From assembly GCA_964392655.1 (NCBI GenBank), contig CAYMQY010000256.1, positions 1 through 5,589 of the forward strand: a DNA stretch of 5,589 bases, read 5' to 3'. The notes beneath the pieces are model-generated. The model saw only the letters and a list, made by a program, of their open reading frames with translations. It did no database searches and was not told the origin of the DNA. This DNA comes from M3007 sp964392655 (GTDB taxonomy: Bacteria; Bacteroidota; Bacteroidia; Chitinophagales; Saprospiraceae). The translations under genes were made by a program, and so were the position numbers. Position 1 is the first letter of the stretch. Each line of letters starts with the position of its first letter. Of the stretch, positions 1 to 5,589 are shown one piece after another.

Positions 1-988
1 TGAATCCGGGTGTTCCGCCGGTGGCTACTGCCGTGGCCGAACCGTCGTTTCCGCCAAAGCAGGACACGTCGGTGGCGGTGGCGATGACGACGAGCAGGGT
101 CGGCTCTGCAACGGTGACGGTTTGCTCGGCGGTGCAGGCGTTTGCGTCGGTAGCCGTCACGGCGTAGGTGCCTGCGGCGAGGTTGTTTGCCGTCGGGCCG
201 GTGGCGCCGTTGCTCCAGAGGAAGGTAAATCCGGGTGTGCCACCGGTGGCGACGGCTGTGGCCGAGCCGTCGTTTCCGCCAAAGCAGGACACGTTGGTGG
301 CGGTAGCGCTGACAACGAGCAAGGGCGGCTCCGCGACGCTGACGGTCTGCTCGGCGGTGCAGGCGTTGGCATCGGTTGCCGTCACGGCGTAGGTGCCGGC
401 GGGGAGGTTGTTTGCCGTCGGGCCGGTGGCGCCGTTGCTCCAGAGAAAAGTGAATCCGGGTGTTCCGCCGGTGGCTACTGCCGTGGCCGAACCGTCGTTT
501 CCGCCGAAGCAGGACACGTTGGTGGCGGTAGCGGTGACTGTTAGCGCCGTTGCCGGCTGACCTATGGTTGTTGTCTGCACAATGGAACAACCATTGGCAT
601 CGGTCATGGTGACGATGTAGGCGCCGGCGGTAAGGTTGTTGATAGTGGGGCCGGTTTCGCCGTTGCTCCAGACAAATATGTACCCCGGAGTGCCGCCACT
701 ACCCGTGGCGGTAGACGATCCGTTGTTTCCGCCGAAGCAGGAAACATTGGCATTGGAAAACGATACTCCCAACGGTGCAGGCTCGGTGACGGTGACGCTC
801 TCGCTATCGGTGCAACCGGTAGCCTGATTGGTCACTGTCACGGTGTAGGTGCCTGCCACGAGGTTTGATATCGTTTGTGTGGTGGCATTGGTATTCCACA
901 GGTACGTTATGGTGCTCCCGAAAGGCAGGGCCGTGGCTGAACCGTTGTTTCCTCCGGGGCAACTGACATTGGTGTGGTTGATGCTCGC
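1..988 (-). repeat. Tandem SprB-repeat coding units, about 225 bp each
   Basis: Five in-frame units, reading on the minus strand, occupy about 988-767 (222 bp), 766-539 (228 bp), 538-314 (225 bp), 313-89 (225 bp) and 88-1 (incomplete). The first unit is the most divergent (SCPGGNNG, NATT, TNQATGC). The second is intermediate. The last three are nearly the same at the protein level and share long exact DNA stretches: 179-220 matches 404-445 without a mismatch, and 1-69 matches 451-519 with one mismatch. All size changes are multiples of three, so the array can grow or shrink without breaking the reading frame. The array continues past the left edge. Confidence 0.92.
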
Positions 989-1981
989 TATGAATGTTGA
1001 ACAATCCGTAACTGATTGGCAGACAGCAAACGCCGAGGTGTTATTTCCGCCGATGGTGCTCGTGGCGGTCACCAGGCTGCCTGCGGGAACAATACCCGGG
1101 TTGGGGAGCGTCCAGATTCCGGATGCCAATGCAGTAGCGGTACCTACGTATGTTTTACCCTGGCAAGGTGCGCCTGCACACCCGGCGGTGGAATGAATGA
1201 ACACTTCAACCTCGGCATTCGCCGGGGCATTCCCCTGAATACTTTGGGTAGTAGCGAGGGTGATCTCCGGCAGTTCAGGAGGTGTGGGCTTGGTGATCCC
1301 CGAGGTTGTATTGCAGTAAATGCTGTTCTCCGTTATCAGCACTGTTCCGCCGATGATCGTGATACCGGATGCGCCGTTGTGGGCGATCTCGTTCATTGAG
1401 ATAACACCTGCAGAAGGGTTGCCCTGAATGTTTATCCCGTTCGTGATGTTCCCTGTTCCGCTTGCTCCAATGGTGTTGCCGCTAATGTTGAATGCAAAAA
1501 CAGAACTGCCTGTGAAGATGCCTGTGCGGTTGGATATGATGGTGTTGTCCAGAATAGTCGGGTTGTTTCCGTTCGCCAGAACAGCGTTTCCGCCGGAAGG
1601 GCTGACGAAGTTTTGGATAGTCAGGCCCTGAATGGTCACGTTTGGCGCCGTAATCACAAAGCAATTGGCTGGCCCACCGGCAGGATTGGAACCGTCCACA
1701 ATCACGCCGCTCTGGCTGTTGCCGTCAATCAGCGCGCCGGGCTTGCCGATGTTCGGCAAGGTGCTCGGTTGGATCAGAGTCGAGCCGGGGATATTGAACG
1801 TCACCGTCGTGAGGTTGGGCTGAGAGTTCAGGCAGGTCATCGCCCAGGTCAGCGACCCCGTGGTGTTGTTAGGCAGGTTGTTGGTGACCTGCACCGTATT
1901 GCCGGAAGTAGGGCATTGGGCCTGTAATGGCGTTTGGCCGATCAGCCAGCAAAGGGTAGCGAGGAGGAGATATCTGGTCAT
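1..1981 (-). CDS. Secreted beta-helix / SprB-repeat surface adhesin, 5' part (3' end beyond window)
   Basis: This frame runs without a stop from an ATG at 1981-1979 to the left edge (660 codons plus one base). Residues 1-21 form a signal peptide (basic TR, then a Leu-rich core ending PLQA before QC), which fixes the start. Residues about 25-228 look like a right-handed parallel beta-helix: a GSLTWAM/TVTFNIPG entry motif is followed by short Asn/Gly-rich rungs such as NTIISNRTGIF and GINIQGN. Residues about 238-322 resemble an Ig-like domain. From about residue 332 come SprB-type repeats of 74-76 residues, each with S-C-(F/P)-G-G-N-(N/D)-G-S near its start, mostly a (L/V)WSN(G)-type core, AG-(T/A)-Y and a late Cys. 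SprB repeats are known from the Flavobacterium johnsoniae gliding adhesin, a type IX secretion substrate. A cell-surface adhesive role is inferred. Any type IX C-terminal sorting domain would lie outside the window. The stop of the upstream caspase gene is 113 bp away. Family-level call is firm; exact function is not known. Confidence 0.9.
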   Translation of the reverse strand, partial: MTRYLLLATLCWLIGQTPLQAQCPTSGNTVQVTNNLPNNTTGSLTWAMTCLNSQPNLTTVTFNIPGSTLIQPSTLPNIGKPGALIDGNSQSGVIVDGSNPAGGPANCFVITAPNVTIQGLTIQNFVSPSGGNAVLANGNNPTILDNTIISNRTGIFTGSSVFAFNISGNTIGASGTGNITNGINIQGNPSAGVISMNEIAHNGASGITIIGGTVLITENSIYCNTTSGITKPTPPELPEITLATTQSIQGNAPANAEVEVFIHSTAGCAGAPCQGKTYVGTATALASGIWTLPNPGIVPAGSLVTATSTIGGNNTSAFAVCQSVTDCSTFIASINHTNVSCPGGNNGSATALPFGSTITYLWNTNATTQTISNLVAGTYTVTVTNQATGCTDSESVTVTEPAPLGVSFSNANVSCFGGNNGSSTATGSGGTPGYIFVWSNGETGPTINNLTAGAYIVTMTDANGCSIVQTTTIGQPATALTVTATATNVSCFGGNDGSATAVATGGTPGFTFLWSNGATGPTANNLPAGTYAVTATDANACTAEQTVSVAEPPLLVVSATATNVSCFGGNDGSATAVATGGTPGFTFLWSNGATGPTANNLAAGTYAVTATDANACTAEQTVTVAEPTLLVVIATATDVSCFGGNDGSATAVATGGTPGF

Positions 1982-1994
1982 ATGTGTCGTGTGT

Positions 1995-2096
1995 CGCAGT
2001 GCTGCAGCCCGCGTGTGGTATCCGCAGGGCTGTCCCTGCGTGTGGTGTGTACGCAGGGCTGTACCCTGCGTTGGTGTATATCGCCCTTTCAGGGCT
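1995..2096. repeat. Array of short palindromes (REP-like intergenic repeat)
   Basis: Four palindromic cores recur about every 28-30 bp. Core 1 at 1995-2013 is degenerate. Core 2 at 2023-2040 is a perfect 7-bp stem (CGCAGGG/CCCTGCG) with a 4-nt loop. Core 3 at 2051-2071 is a perfect 8-bp stem (ACGCAGGG/CCCTGCGT) with a 5-nt loop. Core 4 at 2083-2095 is a 5-bp stem (GCCCT/AGGGC) with a 3-nt loop. The spacers at 2014-2022, 2041-2051 and 2071-2081 are related to one another (TGTGGTATC, TGTGGTGTGTA, TTGGTGTATAT). The array fills nearly all of the gap between the caspase gene and the adhesin gene, and its last palindrome overlaps the caspase stop codon. From memory, very similar GCAGGG-stem repeats are scattered through Bacteroidota genomes. 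A role in RNA stability or partial termination is possible but not shown. Confidence 0.8.
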
Positions 2097-5064
2097 ATTT
2101 CTTGAGGTCGCCGAGCCAGTAGATGGGCATGTTTTTGTCTAACTGGCTTTCGGGCATGAACGGCGTTTGGCTGGTAGGAGCACTCTGGATCGTGTTTTGA
2201 ACCAGTGCCGGAACGCGACGGCGCAGGAAGTCGTACATCTCGCCGAGTCGGATGACCCGGTCGCCGTTGGTGTCGGCACGGTAGGCGCCGTCGGCGTCGT
2301 GGCATTCGGTGTCGGCAAAGGCTTCGAGCATGGCCTCGGTGAAGGCGCCGTTTTCCCAGGATTTGTCTTCGTACGATTTTTCGGTGCTCCCGCAAGAGGT
2401 GAGGGTACTCACCCCGGGCTGCGCCTTGGCCAGGTCCACCACCGCCCGGCTCAGACCGCCGTAACCGTCCTTGGCGCCGCCGCTGTGGCAGGCATCGAGG
2501 AACACTATTTTTTTGCAGTTGATGGGGTTGAGGATTTCCAGTACGTCCGATTTGAAATCCACGGCCAGCCGTTCGTACTTGGGGTTGTAGCCGGATTGAA
2601 GAATTTTGAAGCGGTTGTCCACGATTTTTCCGTGCGACGACACGAACACCAGCAGCACATCCGTGGGCTTGATCTGCTTGTCGTCCCACTGATAAGCGAG
2701 GTCAAAGGCCGCCTGCTTGATGCCGGTGAGGTCGGTTTTATCCGGGGTGTTCAGCACATTCACCACCACGCGGTTGTACAGTTGTCCTTCCTGGCCGGCA
2801 AATGCAGCGGCAAAATCGGCGGCATCTTTGGCGGTGTACTTCAGGTCGTCGTGCGTGGGGCCGATGGCCAGCACAAACAAGTTGGCACGCTCGGGCGCAA
2901 ATTCCACGTCCAGATGATCGGATGCCTGCCCGTCTACCACCACTTCTACCCGGTTTTTACCCTGCTGGAGCGGGATTTTGTTCCGGTAAGTGTAGGTGTA
3001 CTGGGCGTTTTCGCGTTTGGGCGGCGACAGGTCTTCCTCGTTGAATTTGGAGCCTTCCGTTTCCACACCGTTTACTTTCATTTTGAAATTCTTCGGCTCC
3101 AGCGGCTTTGCCGACACGACGGTCATTTTGAACTCGAAGTGGTCTTCCGTTCGCCGCACTTTGTTGCTGCCGGTTTCGTGTGGCGCCGGGTCGGTCCAGA
3201 TCAGGATGGGGCCTGTAGCCAGAATGGAGGCCTTGCCTGACGCTTGCCACTCGAACGTTTTGCGGGCTTTTTCGCCACCGTTTTCCAGCGCCACGCACGA
3301 AATAGCCGCCACGGAAGCAGTGAATTGCGGTGTTTTTACAAATGAAAATTTGACTTCCTTGCGGGTATGCGGTTCCAGAGTACCCATTTTGAAAATCGTG
3401 GCGCCGGCTGGTTTTATGCCTTCGGGACAAACGAACCGCAGCTCCGTAGCCTGCGAAACTGTGTCGCCGCCGTTTTCCAATTGGATGCTCAGCACGATTT
3501 CGTCGGAGCGCCCGCTGGCGGCAAACGTATGGTCGGCAAGGAGCAGGGTGGCAGGCTTGGGTTTGCGCAGCACGACGGTTTTTTCAAACGACTTGAGGCT
3601 TTTTTCTCCACTGCTCACTCCGATACGCAGGCGCTGTTGCCCGTCGGTCAGGTCGGAGGCTGCCAGCAATGGAATGCGTACGTCAAGATGGCCGTTCTTG
3701 CGCAAGGTGCCGAAGTAGTTGGCGCTCCAGACTGCGAGGTGTCCATCGGCTTCCGAGTTGTCGGCTGTCACGCGCAGGTCGTGCAGGTCGAGGTCGGTTC
3801 GGTTGGAAATCCGAAAGTGCAGGTAGGCGCTTTCGCCGGGCGTAAGGGTGCCGTCGGCACTGCGCACGGTGGCTTCGGAAAGTTCCACGGTAGCGGCGTC
3901 GCGCATGGCTATGGCTGCAAGGCGCGAAAACTCGGGGTCGGACACACGCAGGAGCCGGGCCGAGCCGCCGTCGAAGGCGCCAATCGCAACCATACTGCCA
4001 TTGTGCAACGGGGCAAGCGCCGAAATGGCGTCGTCGCGGTCGTCGCCGAGGTATTGTTCCCACTGAAGTTCGCCGCCCGGGGTGGTCTGCACAAAATACG
4101 CGTCGGAGAAACGGGTCCCGATACGTTTGGACTTCGAAGCGCCGGCCAGCAAAAAACCACCGTCATGGGTTTGAAGCAGGGTGTTTGCCATATCCGCCGA
4201 TTTGCCGCCAAAGGTTTTGTCCCACTGTTTGAACCCGTCGCGACTGGTTTTCAGGAGCCAGCAGTCGAGGTCGCCCGCACCTTTGGATTTGGTCAGGCCT
4301 GCAATGGCAAAACCGCCGTCGTGGGTCACAATCAGGTCGAGTGCTTCCTCCCATTCGCCCTCGCCGAACCATTTTTTCCAGAGCAGATCGCCTCGGCCGT
4401 CGGTTTTGGCCAGATAAATATCGCCGGCACCGGTGCTTGCCTTTTTGGCCGTATTGCCGCAAAAAACAAAGCCGCCGTCGGTGGAAAGCGCGAGGCCGCT
4501 GATGGTTTCAAATTCCGTGGCGCCGAGGTTTTTCTCCCACAGCACCTTTTTTCCGTCCAGTTTGGCCAACCAGATATCACCGGATTTTTTATCGTTCTGT
4601 ATTCCGGCGAGCAGAACGGTGCCGTCGGCCAGGAGCAACATTTCGCGGCATTCGTCGCGCCCGGGCGTGCCGAGCGTGGTTTCCCATACCTTGCGCCCGC
4701 GCTCGTCCACGAGGACGAGCCAGGCATCCTTGTCGCCCTTGCCCGCCGATTCGGTGGCGCCGGCGAGCAAAAATCGCCCGTCGAATGTTTGCACGGCGGC
4801 GTACAGCACGTCGTCTTTCGAGCCGCCAAGGCGCAGTTCAGTCACCAATTGTCCGGTACTGTGGTCGGCGATGAGCAGCAGTCCGTCGGAGCCGCCGCTG
4901 GTTTTACTCGTCGTTTCGCCCGTAGCAATGATGTAGCCGTTGGTGGCCTCCAGCACGTCGTGCAGGGTAGTATTGCCTGCGGATGTTTGTTGCCAGTCCT
5001 GACGGAGCGGCTGGGCGGTGAGCAGTACGGGCAGACAAAACAGGGTAAAAGCGAGCAAACGCAT
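2095..5064 (-). CDS. Exported beta-propeller / Ig-like / caspase-like protease (peptidase C14 type)
   Basis: A complete 989-residue protein, from ATG at 5064-5062 to TAG at 2097-2095. The frame stays open further upstream, but this Met is followed by a clear signal peptide (MRLLAFTLFCLPVLLTA, then Q), so the longer start is rejected. Residues about 40-376 hold seven repeats of about 52 residues, each with a DGG-F-hhhAG strand and most with a D-hhL-K-D/LxW stretch (DG/NG near 43, 96, 147, 197, 250, 302, 355), fitting a seven-bladed beta-propeller. Residues about 390-725 look like three Ig-like/CARDB-like domains. Residues about 727-955 are a caspase-like domain: NLFVLAIG strand, catalytic His811 in VFVSSHG, catalytic Cys859 in FLDACHSGG, and a later NGAFTEAMLEAF helix typical of the fold. 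Residues 931-942 (D-x-N-G-D-x-x-I-x-x-x-E) resemble an EF-hand loop. No lipobox and no type IX sorting domain are seen, so a periplasmic location is most likely. It is expected to be a cysteine endopeptidase; the substrate is unknown. It lies upstream of and co-directional with the adhesin gene. Confidence 0.93.
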   Translation of the reverse strand: MRLLAFTLFCLPVLLTAQPLRQDWQQTSAGNTTLHDVLEATNGYIIATGETTSKTSGGSDGLLLIADHSTGQLVTELRLGGSKDDVLYAAVQTFDGRFLLAGATESAGKGDKDAWLVLVDERGRKVWETTLGTPGRDECREMLLLADGTVLLAGIQNDKKSGDIWLAKLDGKKVLWEKNLGATEFETISGLALSTDGGFVFCGNTAKKASTGAGDIYLAKTDGRGDLLWKKWFGEGEWEEALDLIVTHDGGFAIAGLTKSKGAGDLDCWLLKTSRDGFKQWDKTFGGKSADMANTLLQTHDGGFLLAGASKSKRIGTRFSDAYFVQTTPGGELQWEQYLGDDRDDAISALAPLHNGSMVAIGAFDGGSARLLRVSDPEFSRLAAIAMRDAATVELSEATVRSADGTLTPGESAYLHFRISNRTDLDLHDLRVTADNSEADGHLAVWSANYFGTLRKNGHLDVRIPLLAASDLTDGQQRLRIGVSSGEKSLKSFEKTVVLRKPKPATLLLADHTFAASGRSDEIVLSIQLENGGDTVSQATELRFVCPEGIKPAGATIFKMGTLEPHTRKEVKFSFVKTPQFTASVAAISCVALENGGEKARKTFEWQASGKASILATGPILIWTDPAPHETGSNKVRRTEDHFEFKMTVVSAKPLEPKNFKMKVNGVETEGSKFNEEDLSPPKRENAQYTYTYRNKIPLQQGKNRVEVVVDGQASDHLDVEFAPERANLFVLAIGPTHDDLKYTAKDAADFAAAFAGQEGQLYNRVVVNVLNTPDKTDLTGIKQAAFDLAYQWDDKQIKPTDVLLVFVSSHGKIVDNRFKILQSGYNPKYERLAVDFKSDVLEILNPINCKKIVFLDACHSGGAKDGYGGLSRAVVDLAKAQPGVSTLTSCGSTEKSYEDKSWENGAFTEAMLEAFADTECHDADGAYRADTNGDRVIRLGEMYDFLRRRVPALVQNTIQSAPTSQTPFMPESQLDKNMPIYWLGDLKK

Positions 5065-5082
5065 AGCGTCGGAATTTTGAAA

Positions 5083-5090
5083 CAAATATC
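5083..5090 (-). promoter_or_regulatory. Candidate -7 element for the caspase gene
   Basis: On the minus strand the sequence GATATTTG agrees with the Bacteroidota -7 consensus TAnnTTTG except at its first base. It ends 18 nt before the ATG at 5064. No convincing TTG is found 19-21 nt further upstream, so the call rests on one element only. There is no Shine-Dalgarno sequence in front of the ATG, as is usual in this phylum. Confidence 0.25.
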
Positions 5091-5120
5091 GGCTTTCGGG
5101 ACAACCCGGAAGTTTCAGCG

Positions 5121-5150
5121 TGTGTAAGAAAGTGTAAAAAAGTATAAAAA
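5121..5150. repeat. Three 10-bp A-tract repeats in the divergent promoter region
   Basis: The plus strand reads as three successive 10-bp units, TGTGTAAGAA, AGTGTAAAAA and AGTATAAAAA. The A-runs are therefore spaced at about one helical turn, which generally gives intrinsically bent DNA. The stretch stands out as AT-rich in an otherwise GC-rich window. It lies 57-86 bp upstream of the caspase start and about 100 bp upstream of the response regulator. It could be an upstream promoter element or protein-binding site, or simply a low-complexity remnant. Confidence 0.6.
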
Positions 5151-5154
5151 GGTT

Positions 5155-5182
5155 GTTGGCTGTTGGCCGTTGGCTATTGGCA
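5155..5182. repeat. Four-copy 7-bp tandem repeat (GTTGGCY family)
   Basis: Four adjacent heptamers, GTTGGCT, GTTGGCC, GTTGGCT and ATTGGCA, lie between the two divergent genes. From memory, similar strings of GTTGGCY/RGCCAAC heptamers are common in intergenic DNA of Bacteroidota, where they are often wrongly translated as ANSQRPTAN-like peptides. Their function is not known. They argue that this stretch is intergenic and against extending the caspase gene upstream. Confidence 0.75.
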
Positions 5183-5201
5183 AAAACACCTGAGCATTTT
5201 C

Positions 5202-5233
5202 CTTGGATGTCCACATCGAAAAGCGGACTTTTG
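5202..5233 (+). promoter_or_regulatory. Candidate Bacteroidota-type promoter for the response regulator
   Basis: CTTG at 5202-5205 and GACTTTTG at 5226-5233 are separated by 20 nt. This fits the known Bacteroidota pattern of a TTTG-like -33 element and a TAnnTTTG -7 element with 19-21 nt between them; the first base of each element deviates. Transcription would begin near 5238, leaving a leader of about 14 nt before the ATG at 5252. No Shine-Dalgarno sequence is present. Confidence 0.4.
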
Positions 5234-5251
5234 CGCAGAAAACGATCTGTC

Positions 5252-5589
5252 ATGAATGAAAACCCGCATTTGCTTTTTGTGGACGACGACCGCGCATTCA
5301 GCCCGCTGGTTTGCGAATATCTCGGCGACCGGGGGTTGAAAACCACACTGTGCCACTCGGGTGTGGAGGGGGTGGAAACCTTCCAGAAAAGGCGCTTCGA
5401 CCTGTGTATTCTCGATGTCAAGATGCCGTTCAAAGACGGTTTCTCGGTGGCCAAAGAAATCCGCGGACTTGATCCCGAAGTGCCGTTTATTTTCCTGACC
5501 GGAGAAGCAGCCAAGGAAAACAAAATCAAAGGGTTCCATCTTGGCGCCGAGGACTATGTAACCAAGCCGTTCAGCATGGAGGAACTGTA
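5252..5589 (+). CDS. Two-component response regulator, receiver domain (3' end beyond window)
   Basis: The frame opens at ATG 5252 and runs off the right edge after 112 codons plus two bases. The visible part is nearly all of a CheY-like receiver domain. LLFVDDDRAF carries the acidic pocket at Asp11-Asp13, LCILDVKMPFKDGF carries the phospho-acceptor Asp55, IFLTGEA carries the switch Thr83, and GAEDYVTKPF carries the conserved Lys105 followed by Pro106. The GA-x-DY-x-x-KPF ending is typical of OmpR/PhoB-type regulators, so a winged-helix DNA-binding output domain is expected but lies outside the window. The protein would be phosphorylated by a sensor histidine kinase that is not in this window. 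It is transcribed divergently from the caspase gene across a 187-bp gap, so regulation of that neighbour is possible but unproven. The other nearby ATG at 5256 is out of frame. Confidence 0.93.
   Translation, partial: MNENPHLLFVDDDRAFSPLVCEYLGDRGLKTTLCHSGVEGVETFQKRRFDLCILDVKMPFKDGFSVAKEIRGLDPEVPFIFLTGEAAKENKIKGFHLGAEDYVTKPFSMEEL

Noticed and set aside
122..544. Plus-strand open frame of 140 codons with internal repeats
   Set aside because: The apparent peptide repeats (Gly/Val/Cys-rich) are only the antisense reading of the SprB units on the minus strand.
1613..1927. Plus-strand open frames of about 60-100 codons opposite the adhesin N-terminal part
   Set aside because: They lie opposite the signal peptide and beta-helix region of the adhesin and show no domain or start signal of their own.
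1995..2096. Possible CRISPR array, from palindromic repeats at a 28-30 bp period
   Set aside because: The repeats differ from one another, the spacers are only 9-11 bp and are related to each other, and no cas gene is present.
2023..2096. Hairpins as classical intrinsic terminators of the caspase gene
   Set aside because: The stems are GC-rich but no run of T follows them on the minus strand, so they do not meet the standard terminator pattern. Partial termination cannot be excluded.
2167..3240. Plus-strand open frame of 357 codons opposite the caspase domain
   Set aside because: It is the mirror of the conserved protease domain, is rich in Val/Gly/His/Phe in a pattern typical of antisense translation, and has no family resemblance.
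3367..5127. Long plus-strand open frame of 586 codons opposite the caspase gene
   Set aside because: It is antisense to a gene with clear signal peptide, repeats and catalytic motifs. Its translation shows no recognisable domain, and long antisense frames are expected opposite GC-rich coding sequence.
5065..5529. Upstream extension of the caspase reading frame by 155 codons
   Set aside because: It would put a signal peptide in the middle of the protein, cross the 7-bp tandem repeat and A-tracts, and run antisense to the response regulator's receiver domain.

Overview
The window reads as chromosome from a GC-rich member of the Bacteroidota, most likely a Saprospiraceae- or Chitinophagaceae-type lineage. 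The grounds are SprB-type adhesin repeats, exported proteins whose predicted mature N-terminus is Gln, a secreted caspase-like protease joined to beta-propeller repeats, no Shine-Dalgarno sequences, a candidate TTG/TAnnTTTG-type promoter, and two kinds of short intergenic repeat that I associate with this phylum. The taxonomic call is inference; there is no rRNA or marker gene here.

Layout. (1) Positions 1-1981, minus strand: the first 660 codons of a very large secreted surface protein, open at the left edge. It has a signal peptide, a right-handed parallel beta-helix region, an Ig-like linker domain, and then SprB repeats of about 75 residues. The repeats are nearly identical at the DNA level toward the left edge. 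(2) Positions 1982-2094: a short intergenic stretch filled by an array of small palindromes, the last of which overlaps the stop codon of the upstream gene. (3) Positions 2095-5064, minus strand: a complete 989-residue exported protein with a seven-repeat beta-propeller, about three Ig-like domains and a C-terminal caspase-like (clan CD, C14-type) protease domain with an intact His/Cys dyad. (4) Positions 5065-5251: a divergent intergenic region with a 7-bp tandem repeat, three helically phased A-tracts and candidate promoters. (5) Positions 5252-5589, plus strand: the receiver domain of a two-component response regulator, cut by the right edge.

The caspase gene and the adhesin gene point the same way and are 113 bp apart, so they could share transcription, but the palindrome array between them could separate or modulate their expression. 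The response regulator is divergent and may only be a neighbour. No mobile element, RNA gene or CRISPR array was found. The most noteworthy items are the exported propeller-Ig-caspase fusion, the homogenising SprB repeats, and the palindrome array between the two genes.
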